From Chlorogloeopsis sp. ULAP01 (GTDB lineage Bacteria > Cyanobacteriota > Cyanobacteriia > Cyanobacteriales > Nostocaceae), in the NCBI RefSeq assembly GCF_030381805.1, contig NZ_JAUDRH010000013.1, positions 124,001 through 188,000 on the forward strand: a stretch of DNA of 64,000 nt. The letters run 5' to 3'. Each line of letters starts with the position of its first letter. Position 1 is the stretch's first letter. The position numbers were made by a program, and so were the translations under genes. The notes below the pieces were generated by a model, which made no database searches, was not told the DNA's origin, and saw nothing but the letters and a program-made list of their open reading frames with translations. Positions 34,301 to 41,709 of the stretch are shown in pieces.

Positions 34301-36519
34301 GTTTCTTCTGACCAAGTAATATTTTGGTTTTCTAGATCAAATTCCCAACTGCCTACTTGGGCAACACGTTGAGCCATTGTCAAGCGAGTTTCGCTTTGGC
34401 GTAAAAATTCTTCAATCCGCTTGCGATCGCTAATATCAAAAGTAATTCCTAATATTTGTTGAATTTCGCCTTGTTCATCCAGTAAAGGTACGTATTTGAC
34501 AATAAATGTGGCAGGCTTTTGCTTCGGCAACCTAACGGTAAACTCTCCGGTTTGCAATTTTTTTGTCGAAATTGTTTTTTGCAAAATCGGCAGATAATGT
34601 GCAGTCAACTCAGGTGCGAACAAATCTTCGTCTCGATAACCAATAAAGCGATCAAGTGTCCATCCTGTTCGTTCTCGCGCTTTTTCATTGACGTACAAAT
34701 AACGGCGATCGCGATCGTAAATTACAAACACATCGGGGGCTTGATTGAGCGCCAATCGGAATCTTTCTTCGCTCTGGCGCAAGGCTGCGGTTTTTTCGTC
34801 AACCCAGCGTTTTAGTTCTCGTTCGTAGTCTGAGCGCAGTTTTTCAGCTTGACGTCGTTCTGTAATATCCTGGAAGGCATTGATAGCATAAGCTACATTG
34901 CCACTATCATCGAAGACAGGAATGGTGTGTACTTCTAGCGGTATTCTTCTGCCATTGACGACAATTTCAATATCATCGATCAATGCGGTTTCTCCCTGCA
35001 ATCCTCGTGTCGCTGGTAATTGCTCGGCAGGGTAAAGTTGGTTGGTTCCTGCCACGTAAATCTGATAAACTTCAGGATGTTGAGCTAGCCGGATGTCAGA
35101 CACTAAGCCACGTCCGAGAATTTCTTCACCAACTTTATTAATCAGAATCGGATTTTCTTGGGCATCAAAAACGCTAATTCCAATGGGAACATTGCTCAAA
35201 AGGGTTGCAAATTTGTGCTCGCTGGCTTTTAGTGCTTGAAACGAACTATCAAGCTGATTTGACATCAGCCGGAAAGCTTGAGCTAATTGAGCAACCTCAC
35301 CAACTCCATCTGTGGCGATCGGATGATCCAAATCCCCCCTAGTAATAGCTTGGGCTGCATTTTGCAAACGACGAATTGGGCGAGCAATCCAGCAAGCTGT
35401 GACAATTCCTGTACCAATTGCTAATACTAAAGTAAATCCAGACAAAAACAGTATTCTTTGGTTGTTACTATCAATGTCTATCATCAAATCGGACTCTGGC
35501 AATACTGTTACGATTAGCCAATCTAGATCAAATCGATCCCGAAAAGGGTTGACTTGGAGAAATAATCGTTCACCTTGGATCTCAAACTGAAGTTGTTTTG
35601 GTGCTTCTATCTTGGTTAAGTCACCAAAATAGGAAAGCAAATGTTGGGCTGTAGAACGAATTAGTGGCTCTTGACTTTCACTTGCTTTGAGTCGTCTGGT
35701 TTGTTTGTTATTGGCACTTATAAAAAAAGGAAGTTCGGAGGTTGAAGAAGCTACAATCAGTCCAGACCGCTCTAAAATCAAAACCTCTCCTTGCGTGAAA
35801 AGATTTAGACTACTTAGGAATTTATTTATTTTTGTCAACTTTATATCAGTTGATAAAACACCTTGGAGTCGATTTGCTTGATCGTAGAGAGGATAGCTAG
35901 CGGCAATCCCTAAACCCTCAGAAGCAGGAATATAGCCATAAATAGGAGTCCATATCGGCTTACCTGCTTTTACCGCATTTTGATAGAATGGTCGCTGACT
36001 AGGATCATAATTTTGTTGATAAACAAGTTGTTTTGTGCGATTGCCTTTGCGATCAACTCCGTAGACATAAAGAGTTCCTTTGGCAAAATTGTCTGTGAAT
36101 GCAACCGAAAGCCCGCGTTTATCATTGCCAGCAGAAACTTGTCCGCCCTGTGAATTGCTAAAACGAATCCTATTTACCGAATCAAACGTTTGAATTTGCT
36201 GTAAAAAATGGCGTTCTAAACTTGTGGGATTATTGATATCTAGTTGATTTAAACCGATAGCATTAGCGTTAAGACGATTAATGAGTTGAGGAGTTTCTAA
36301 ATAATCACTCAAATAGTGCTGTACGCGATCGCCAACTTCTTTCATTACCTGGTTTGCCACTTTTTGTGTGGAGCGCTGCCAAGCTGCATAGCAAAGATAG
36401 CCAATGACTCCGACAGTTGCTAAAAGTTGCAATACAAATGGCACTACGATTAGTACGCATAGCGGAATTTTGGCAAAATATTCTTGCAGGCGTTGAAATG
36501 AATTTGACGATTCGGTCAT
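31342..36519 (-). CDS. Giant membrane histidine kinase with Cache, HAMP, five PAS and two GAF domains
   Basis: A 1725-residue sensor kinase. Order by approximate residue: transmembrane helix 18-44, periplasmic Cache-type sensor 45-350, second helix 355-378, HAMP 379-432, PAS domains about 435-560, 585-700, 710-830 and 840-950, two GAF domains about 965-1130 and 1140-1300, PAS 1320-1435, HisKA with SHELRTPL (His about 1452), and HATPase with the N-box LLSNAIKF and the G-box GTGLGLAI. Between N-box and the DKGRGIP motif there is an unusual insertion of about 50 polar residues. Its ATG overlaps the stop of the upstream regulator gene by four bases, and a response regulator follows one base after its stop. 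Confidence 0.93.
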   Translation of the reverse strand: MTESSNSFQRLQEYFAKIPLCVLIVVPFVLQLLATVGVIGYLCYAAWQRSTQKVANQVMKEVGDRVQHYLSDYLETPQLINRLNANAIGLNQLDINNPTSLERHFLQQIQTFDSVNRIRFSNSQGGQVSAGNDKRGLSVAFTDNFAKGTLYVYGVDRKGNRTKQLVYQQNYDPSQRPFYQNAVKAGKPIWTPIYGYIPASEGLGIAASYPLYDQANRLQGVLSTDIKLTKINKFLSSLNLFTQGEVLILERSGLIVASSTSELPFFISANNKQTRRLKASESQEPLIRSTAQHLLSYFGDLTKIEAPKQLQFEIQGERLFLQVNPFRDRFDLDWLIVTVLPESDLMIDIDSNNQRILFLSGFTLVLAIGTGIVTACWIARPIRRLQNAAQAITRGDLDHPIATDGVGEVAQLAQAFRLMSNQLDSSFQALKASEHKFATLLSNVPIGISVFDAQENPILINKVGEEILGRGLVSDIRLAQHPEVYQIYVAGTNQLYPAEQLPATRGLQGETALIDDIEIVVNGRRIPLEVHTIPVFDDSGNVAYAINAFQDITERRQAEKLRSDYERELKRWVDEKTAALRQSEERFRLALNQAPDVFVIYDRDRRYLYVNEKARERTGWTLDRFIGYRDEDLFAPELTAHYLPILQKTISTKKLQTGEFTVRLPKQKPATFIVKYVPLLDEQGEIQQILGITFDISDRKRIEEFLRQSETRLTMAQRVAQVGSWEFDLENQNITWSEETFYHWGFDSTQGEPSYTELLQRVYPEDREILNQFFEQTIAQGIPFILDLRIVRPDGSIRYLDYRGEPLCDAQGRVIKLIGTSIDISDRKWTEEALRQSEALNRAIVNALPDLIIRMHRDGTYLDVKPTTAFLSSASPLVVGQNVRVILSPQVAQQRMAAIENALQTGEIQIYEFPFVVQGNSLWQEVRVTPLDADEVLVVIRDLTERKKAEEAVRLQAEREHLLRGITQRIRQSLDLEQILGTTVNEVLQTLQSDRALIFRLCEDGSGQVIQEAVLPEYPVTESMLLADNCFPEECYEYYCQGQPRVVNDVFAEDFSSCLVEFMREIGVKSKIVAPIVQTTENSSTKIWGLLIVHACSQHRQWQQSEAEFLQQISNQLAIAIQQSQLYQQTRQQAQREQTLNRLVQAIRNSLDLDTIFATTVSEMGWLLQVMRVNIMQYLPGRGVWLSVADYVQDSSLGNTIGLEIPDTTNPIATKLKQFEIVQLFIDAPISEDEIAQTYQGACLKYQGACLIVPLKVEQQIWGSLTLVKDPPSAWQQFEVDLTIAVTDQLAIAIQQANFYNQLQIELSERRQAEEALRRSEERFRKAFDNAPIGMALVSLSGQFLKVNASLCEIVGYNEEEMLALSFGDITHPEDLEPDLESRRQILAGEIRVYQAEKRYIHSSGRIIQVLLKISLVRDQQRQPLYFIAQIQDVSDRYKVNRMKDEFISIVSHELRTPLTAIRGSLGILEMGVLDHEPEQAKELLQIALNNSDRLVRLVNDILDLERLESGKVKLVMEVCEVATLVRQATESVQTIADDADITLAVQFPNIQIWLAPDAIVQTLINLLSNAIKFSSAGNTVWLRVEQRTLDSEEGTNEITPLKSGGDQVDTQDKQRLADKVTELANSKENSEMIFSESVTSPPSPSPVLLFSVKDKGRGIPSDKLETIFERFQQVDVSDSRSKGGTGLGLAICKTIVQQHGGNIWVESIVGEGSTFYFTLPIIRK

Positions 36520-38945
36520 GATGGATACAAGCAGTAAGTATTGCCTCCTCTTGATTTGGCAGCATACAGTGCTTGAGTGGCGATCGCAATTGCATTTTGG
36601 AGAGATTTTTCTTGTGTTGGTATGGTACTGGTGACACCTAAACTCACAGCAAACTGACGAGTTGGATTTGATGAATTGTGAGGAATCTGTAGATTAGCAA
36701 CTCTATGTTGAATCTGCTCTACAATCTGTAATGCAGCGTTGGGGCTAGAATTTGGTAAAACAATGGCAAATTTATCCCCCCCATATCGAGCTACGAGATC
36801 GCTATTGGGGTTAATGCATTCTTTGACTGCGTTGGCAATTTGCTGCAAGCAAAAATTTCCTGCTTGAAAACCGTGACTATCGTTATAGGATGTAAAGTTA
36901 TCTACATCGCATAAAATCAGGGAAAGAGGGGCTTGCTCGCGGCTCAGACGTTGCCACACCTGAGCGAGAAATTCATAAAAATATTGTCCAGAGGCAACCT
37001 TTGTGAGTGAATCTGTGTTTACCTCACTCTGCAATGTCTGAGGTTCATCTTGGGGAAGTTTTAGCTGTTGTTGGTGTGAGCGCGAATTGCCTCCAGCAAA
37101 GCTACGTGATCGCTCAATCCGATTAATCACGCGAGTGACTAAGTCGGAACCGACAATTGGTTTGCAAAGAAAATCATCAGCGCCTGCTGCCAATGCTTGC
37201 TGTATTGAATCTATATCGGTGTGAGCAGTTACAACCACAATCGGTAAATCTGCGTAGGCAGAATCTTGTCGCACGACACGACATAGGTCTATACCATCAA
37301 ATGTCGGCATCTTCAAGTCTAACAGCAATACATCCGGATCTGTAAATTTTAGTATGTGCCAAAACATCTCTGGATGAGGAACAGTTGTGACTTGCAGCCC
37401 ACAGGGTTGCAACAGAGCAGTGAGTGTTTTTAGCACTATTGGATCGTCGTCAACAACCATCACCTTGGCATCAGAAATTGTATTTTGCGCCAGAATTTTC
37501 GTGATCGTCTTAAATAAATCTTCTGCTATTGTTGGTTTGAGAAGATAACGAACATTCCGAAAGCGAGCAAGAGTAACTCGCTCATCTAAACGATCTTGCT
37601 TGGCAAGTACTAGTACTGGTGTTGCTGGGAACTGCGACTTCAGATTTTGGAGCACAGACAGTTCATTTTCTTGCATAGAAGTACTGTGAAGACTCAACAC
37701 AATGACGCTTGGAGGCTGTTGTACTTCCCAATGCCAATCATTTACTTGCCGAGAAGCAACATCGACTCGAAACCCTCGATTTTTTGCTTCTTGTCGTAAT
37801 GCTTCTAGGAAGGAATTGTCATCATCTATAACTAACACCAATGGAGTAGAACCAGTTTGTGGAGTATTAGTATTTGAAGTTGAATAAGTTGGTGGCTTGG
37901 CAATTTCTTGCTTTAGTTCCTCCAACAAGTAACTAAATTGGGTATGAAGCTGCTCTCCATGAAGCGTTTCTTCCACAAACAAATGTTCAAGCGATCGCGC
38001 CAATTCCGATCCCCTGATATATCCAAATGTTCCTAATCCACCTGCCAATCGATGTGCTTCTTCTACGACTTGTTCTCGTTCCGAGGAATCGAGATGATTT
38101 AGTTGGAGCAATGTCTTAGCTCTGTCCAAAACTTCAAGCCGTTTCTCCAAGGAAGCTTGAAAATCTTGGAGTGCTTCATCAAATAGAACCAAACCTTCTT
38201 GTCTAAGGTAATTTTCTTGTTGCTGTGTCCAATCTACCTTTTCTTCGTTCTGTTTTTTGTCTCCTAGTGGTGGAACTCTTAACCGATATCCCAATCTATA
38301 CACCGTTTCAATCACATCCTCCATAATGCCCGCCGATTTTAACCTGCGTCGCAAATCTTTAATCAAGTTAGTCACAGCAGCATCAGTGGGTGATTCATCA
38401 ATTGACCACAGATGATCGATAATGGCACTACGGCTAAAAATGCGTTGAGGATGGCGTAAAAATAGCTCTAGTAAACTATATTCTTTAGGGCTAAGAGTAA
38501 TGATTTGTTGCTGATAAGTTACTTGAATCAAACCTGGATCGAGACACAATGCTCCCCATTTTAAAACTGGAGATGAGACAGCACTTCCCTGACGGCGCAA
38601 CAAAGCACGAATTCGTGCTATCAACTGAGAAGGCTCACAAGGCTTTGTCACATAAACGTCCGCACCAGCATCCAGTCCAGTTACAATATCTTCATCTGAG
38701 TCTTTCGCTGTCAGGATCAAGATTGGAGTCTGACATCCCTGACGGCGTAAATGACGGCATAGGCTGAGTCCATCTATCTTAGGAACCATGAGGTCAAGTA
38801 AGATGGCACCATACTCTCCTTGATTAGCTAACTCCAAGCCCAACTGACCGTCTGCTGCGGTATCTACAGTATACCGATAGGCAGTCAGCGCATTGGCAAG
38901 AAATTGAGCTACAGATGGATCATCTTCAATTAATAAGATTTTCAT
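36516..38945 (-). CDS. Multi-receiver OmpR-type regulator with Hpt and GGDEF domains
   Basis: An 809-residue signalling protein. Order: receiver 1 (1-118, Asp in AILLDLMVP), OmpR winged helix (about 125-225), Hpt (about 240-330, His in EEAHRLAGG), receiver 2 (about 365-485), receiver 3 (about 495-615, LLLDLKMP) and GGDEF (640-809). Receiver 2 has VIVLSLHS where the phosphoacceptor Asp belongs, so it is probably inactive. The diguanylate cyclase signature reads GGDKF and no RxxD inhibitory site is present, so c-di-GMP synthesis is uncertain. I start at the ATG at 38945 (MKILLIEDD). It overlaps the kinase gene by four bases; the kinase is the likely partner. Confidence 0.9.
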   Translation of the reverse strand: MKILLIEDDPSVAQFLANALTAYRYTVDTAADGQLGLELANQGEYGAILLDLMVPKIDGLSLCRHLRRQGCQTPILILTAKDSDEDIVTGLDAGADVYVTKPCEPSQLIARIRALLRRQGSAVSSPVLKWGALCLDPGLIQVTYQQQIITLSPKEYSLLELFLRHPQRIFSRSAIIDHLWSIDESPTDAAVTNLIKDLRRRLKSAGIMEDVIETVYRLGYRLRVPPLGDKKQNEEKVDWTQQQENYLRQEGLVLFDEALQDFQASLEKRLEVLDRAKTLLQLNHLDSSEREQVVEEAHRLAGGLGTFGYIRGSELARSLEHLFVEETLHGEQLHTQFSYLLEELKQEIAKPPTYSTSNTNTPQTGSTPLVLVIDDDNSFLEALRQEAKNRGFRVDVASRQVNDWHWEVQQPPSVIVLSLHSTSMQENELSVLQNLKSQFPATPVLVLAKQDRLDERVTLARFRNVRYLLKPTIAEDLFKTITKILAQNTISDAKVMVVDDDPIVLKTLTALLQPCGLQVTTVPHPEMFWHILKFTDPDVLLLDLKMPTFDGIDLCRVVRQDSAYADLPIVVVTAHTDIDSIQQALAAGADDFLCKPIVGSDLVTRVINRIERSRSFAGGNSRSHQQQLKLPQDEPQTLQSEVNTDSLTKVASGQYFYEFLAQVWQRLSREQAPLSLILCDVDNFTSYNDSHGFQAGNFCLQQIANAVKECINPNSDLVARYGGDKFAIVLPNSSPNAALQIVEQIQHRVANLQIPHNSSNPTRQFAVSLGVTSTIPTQEKSLQNAIAIATQALYAAKSRGGNTYCLYPS

Positions 38946-39125
38946 GAAGGAATAACCTTCACCCAAGTGAACTCCTAGTAATGGTAATATCCAGGGTTTC
39001 AAGAAATCTGGATCAGAGTCAATAATAGTTTTTTTGGGAATTACATCATCTTATATTCTTATCTACCCGTAACAATATTTTTTAATCATCCTTTGGATAG
39101 ATTTATATTGATAAACTTATAAATT

Positions 39126-39174
39126 GTCATTAGTCATTTGTAATAGCAAAGACTAAGGACAAATGACTAATGAC
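39126..39174. repeat. Inverted repeat GTCATTAG type
   Basis: GTCATTAGTCATTTGT and ACAAATGACTAATGAC form a perfect 16-bp inverted repeat with a 17-base loop, upstream of the OmpR/GGDEF gene and downstream of a 57-residue gene. The same words recur elsewhere in the window (about 10000-10060, 20255-20280, 47745). Confidence 0.65.
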
Positions 39175-39214
39175 GTTCATAACGAAAGATATAAAACGCC
39201 CAGCGTACATTATT

Positions 39215-39388
39215 TCAGTCTTTTTTCTTAGCAGATTCTCCCTCAAATGGTTGTACTCCTGTTTCAGGGTAATTGTCATCTGGAGGGCTAAAAATTCTCA
39301 TGGCGGCGCTAGAGACATAACTAATGACTTTCTGAGGAAGCTCTAATATTGCTTGTAAGATTCCATGTTGCTTTGGATTGTGAGTCAT
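39215..39388 (-). CDS. Small conserved-looking protein, 57 residues
   Basis: A short frame starting MTHNPKQHGILQAILELPQK and ending in FEGESAKKKD. AGGAG lies eight bases before its ATG, and codon choice looks normal. The N-terminal half can form an amphipathic helix (ILELPQKVISYVSSAAMRIF); the second half PPDDNYPETGVQPF is polar and proline-rich. I have a vague memory of similar small proteins in Nostocales, but no function. It is 32 bases downstream of the GerMN gene on the same strand, so they likely share a transcript. Confidence 0.65.
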   Translation of the reverse strand: MTHNPKQHGILQAILELPQKVISYVSSAAMRIFSPPDDNYPETGVQPFEGESAKKKD

Positions 39389-39420
39389 ACAAATTTCTCC
39401 TGATTTTTATAGTTGAAATT

Positions 39421-40254
39421 TTATGCTTGAATGGCAAAATCTTGAGCAAACTGCTGTCGCGTCAGAGGTTCTGTTAATATTATTCCTTCACCACCCAAAG
39501 GATTCTCCTCATCTAGGAGTCGCCCTTCTACGAGAAGATATACTTTGGCTTCAGGCTCGATACTAGTGGCGGTATAAAGTACCTGCGCCACCCTACCGAT
39601 CATGGAAGTACTGCCTCCTCCTTGAGTAAACTCTTTTGAAAGGTTCACATAAATTCCTGTTTTGGTAACTTGCAAATCAAGTAATCGAGTACCAGCAGGA
39701 ATTGTAGTAGTCAAGTTAGAAGTTTTAGAACTGGTAAAAAGATTGTCAAATGCGGTTTTAAGGGCAACTTCTGAGGAATCTTCTGGCTTAAGGGCAACCT
39801 CTTGTGGTACTAAACGAATTTGCTCATCTGTCGCTTGCAGCCAGTAAGTTTGTGCTTGTAGTTGTGTAACTTGCTGGTTAATTTTTGGCGTTGATGTCGT
39901 TAATGGCGTAGGAATTACTGTTGGTGGTACCGTTGCAACAGGTGGTTTTTGGGTTTGGTGAGGAATTACTGTTGGTGGTACCGTCATCACAGATGGTTTT
40001 CGGGTTTGGTAAGGAATTGCAGTTGGTGGTACCGTTACAATAGCTGGTTGTTGTGTTTGGTAAGGAATTACTGTTGGTGGTACCGTTGCTACTGGAGGTT
40101 TTTCTACTCTTGAAGGAATAGGTGTTTGCTTTAGTGATTTAGGTGTTGTAGTTTGCCATACCCACCACGCACCTCCTCCCACAGCAGCTAGCAGGAGTAG
40201 TGCAAAACCAACAATAGCCTCTTGATGAATTAAATGAATATGTTGGGTTTTCAT
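39421..40254 (-). CDS. GerMN-domain protein with proline-rich repeat linker
   Basis: A 277-residue protein anchored by one N-terminal helix (about residues 13-33). Residues about 48-120 are four 17-residue repeats of the form KPPVATVPPTVIPYQTQ, a flexible proline-threonine linker. Residues about 135-275 match the GerMN (sporulation/germination lipoprotein-like) domain, with TIPAGTRLLDLQVTKTGIYV and SMIGRVAQVLYTAT. In cyanobacteria GerMN proteins are envelope proteins of unclear role, possibly in peptidoglycan or cell-division processes. The 51-base DNA repeats are perfect in period. Confidence 0.85.
   Translation of the reverse strand: MKTQHIHLIHQEAIVGFALLLLAAVGGGAWWVWQTTTPKSLKQTPIPSRVEKPPVATVPPTVIPYQTQQPAIVTVPPTAIPYQTRKPSVMTVPPTVIPHQTQKPPVATVPPTVIPTPLTTSTPKINQQVTQLQAQTYWLQATDEQIRLVPQEVALKPEDSSEVALKTAFDNLFTSSKTSNLTTTIPAGTRLLDLQVTKTGIYVNLSKEFTQGGGSTSMIGRVAQVLYTATSIEPEAKVYLLVEGRLLDEENPLGGEGIILTEPLTRQQFAQDFAIQA
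39911..40114. repeat. 51-bp tandem repeat inside the GerMN gene
   Basis: Four units start at 39911, 39962, 40013 and 40064, each opening GGAATTRCWGTTGGTGGTAC or close to it. The period is a multiple of three, so copy number can change without breaking the frame. Confidence 0.85.
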
Positions 40255-40412
40255 AACTATCTCCCGCTAATTAATAAACTTGAAAATTTTTCCAGAAATA
40301 TCTATGCTTTTTCTGATAATTTGCTCTCTAATAAAGATTTTTAAGTGAGCATAAGTAGGTAGGGAAGAATCAAAGCAACGTGCATTCAGGAATGTAAAAT
40401 AGCTGGAAATAC

Positions 40413-40470
40413 GGGCGGGTTTTAACAACAAATTCTCTAAAATAACGAAATATCTAAATAAACCTGCCCC
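40413..40470. repeat. Inverted repeat upstream of hsp20 stop
   Basis: GGGCGGGTTTT and AAACCTGCCCC bracket an AT-rich loop containing AACAAATTCTCTAAAA. It resembles the GGGCGGGTTTAAAAGAGAAATT end of the composite repeat at 47764, so it is probably a shorter member of that family. Confidence 0.5.
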
Positions 40471-40515
40471 AATGACTAATGACGACCATTACTAGTTATC
40501 TCTATTTGTACTAGC

Positions 40516-41190
40516 CTATTTATCAGGTGTACTTACTTCAGTTGCTGCACGAGTGTGCATTGTATCTTGCAAGTGTTGTTTGTAGTGGCGTTCTTCAGCC
40601 AAGGATTCTCTAGCTTCTTCTTTAATACTATTACTAGTTTGTTTTGCTAATTCTTCTAATGTGCGAGCGTGCATTGTATCTTGCAAGTGTTCTTGGTGTT
40701 GCCGCTCTTTAGTCATTGCTTGACGCGCTGCTTGTTGCGTAGTGAGATCGAGTTTTACTACGTTGCGTTTGGCTGCCTCAACTTTGGGAAGGGTAAGTGT
40801 GAGAACACCATTCTTAAATTCTGCTTTGACGCGATCGCTTTGTATTGCTACGGGCAAAGGTACTACTCGCTGAAACTGCCCATAGCGAAATTCAGAGCGA
40901 ATAAACCCTTTGTCTGGTTCGCGTTTTTCTCTTTGGTATTCTCCAGCAATTAACACTGCATCTGTGCTAACTTCTACATCTAAATCTTTAGCTTCAATAC
41001 CTGGAATTTCGGCTTTGAGGATAATGTCTGTGTCGGTTTGTTTGAGTTCAATTGCCGGAACCCAAGCCAAATTTGATGTTGGCAACAAGCTTGTTGTACG
41101 CTCACCATGTATCCACTCATCAAACAGACTATTCATTTGTTGCCGTAGAGCATTAATTTCTCTTAAAGGTTGCCAATGAATTAAAGACAT
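40516..41190 (-). CDS. Hsp20/alpha-crystallin small heat-shock protein with duplicated C-terminal tail
   Basis: A 224-residue small heat-shock protein, about 75 residues longer than usual. The alpha-crystallin domain spans about residues 42-150 (VPAIELKQTDTDIILKAEIP, AGEYQREKREPDKGFIRSEF, FKNGVLTLTLPK). After it comes a charged helical tail with two copies of HLQDTMHxR spaced 38 residues apart; 23 bases of DNA are identical between them, so the duplication is fairly recent. The protein holds unfolded proteins at high temperature. AAGGAAAAGGAT precedes the ATG directly. The tail motif is not part of standard Hsp20. Confidence 0.9.
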   Translation of the reverse strand: MSLIHWQPLREINALRQQMNSLFDEWIHGERTTSLLPTSNLAWVPAIELKQTDTDIILKAEIPGIEAKDLDVEVSTDAVLIAGEYQREKREPDKGFIRSEFRYGQFQRVVPLPVAIQSDRVKAEFKNGVLTLTLPKVEAAKRNVVKLDLTTQQAARQAMTKERQHQEHLQDTMHARTLEELAKQTSNSIKEEARESLAEERHYKQHLQDTMHTRAATEVSTPDK

Positions 41191-41442
41191 ATCCTTTTCC
41201 TTTGTTACACTTTATAAAACTTTGCTTTTGTGCCAGTAAATTAACAGGGATCAACCTTTGTAAATTCTGGCTCTATCTTCAAGTTAGGAAAATAATTTGA
41301 GGAACTTGTGAGGATAGAAGGGGACAAGGAATAGGGACACGCTGAGATGGAGACACGTTACTGTCTATCTTTGGATAGATAGACATCGCATTACATCAGT
41401 TGAAAATTGATAAATATAAAGCTCTTTATACCTCTTGTTGCA

Positions 41443-41709
41443 ATGGCTTTGAAGGTAAAGCGGCTCAGTCCAGAACAACCGTCAATCGGCAAACTAGTTC
41501 GAGAACTACGGCAAGCAATGAACTTATCTCAGGAAAAGTTTGCCCAGGAATTAGGAATGACTTTCCCCACGATTAATCGCTGGGAGAATGGACACGCTAC
41601 ACCTTCTCCTCTAGCACTGAAGCAAATTGACATTTTGCTAAGACAGTTAGGTGATCGCGGCGAGGCATTGCGAACAAAATATTTTCCAGAAGGCAAGTCA
41701 AAATCATGA
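41443..41709 (+). CDS. XRE-family helix-turn-helix regulator
   Basis: An 88-residue DNA-binding protein. The helix-turn-helix is LSQEKFAQELGMTFPTINRW followed by ENGHATPSPLALKQI, the classical Cro/C1 pattern. I start at the ATG at 41443 (MALKVKRLS). It overlaps the start of a 1815-residue double histidine kinase by four bases (ATGA), so expression is coupled; it may control that kinase's promoter or act downstream of it. No receiver domain is present, so any link would be indirect. Confidence 0.85.
   Translation: MALKVKRLSPEQPSIGKLVRELRQAMNLSQEKFAQELGMTFPTINRWENGHATPSPLALKQIDILLRQLGDRGEALRTKYFPEGKSKS

Noticed and set aside
39911..40114. CRISPR-like regular repeats
   Set aside because: Units are contiguous, have no spacers, and are in frame inside the GerMN gene.
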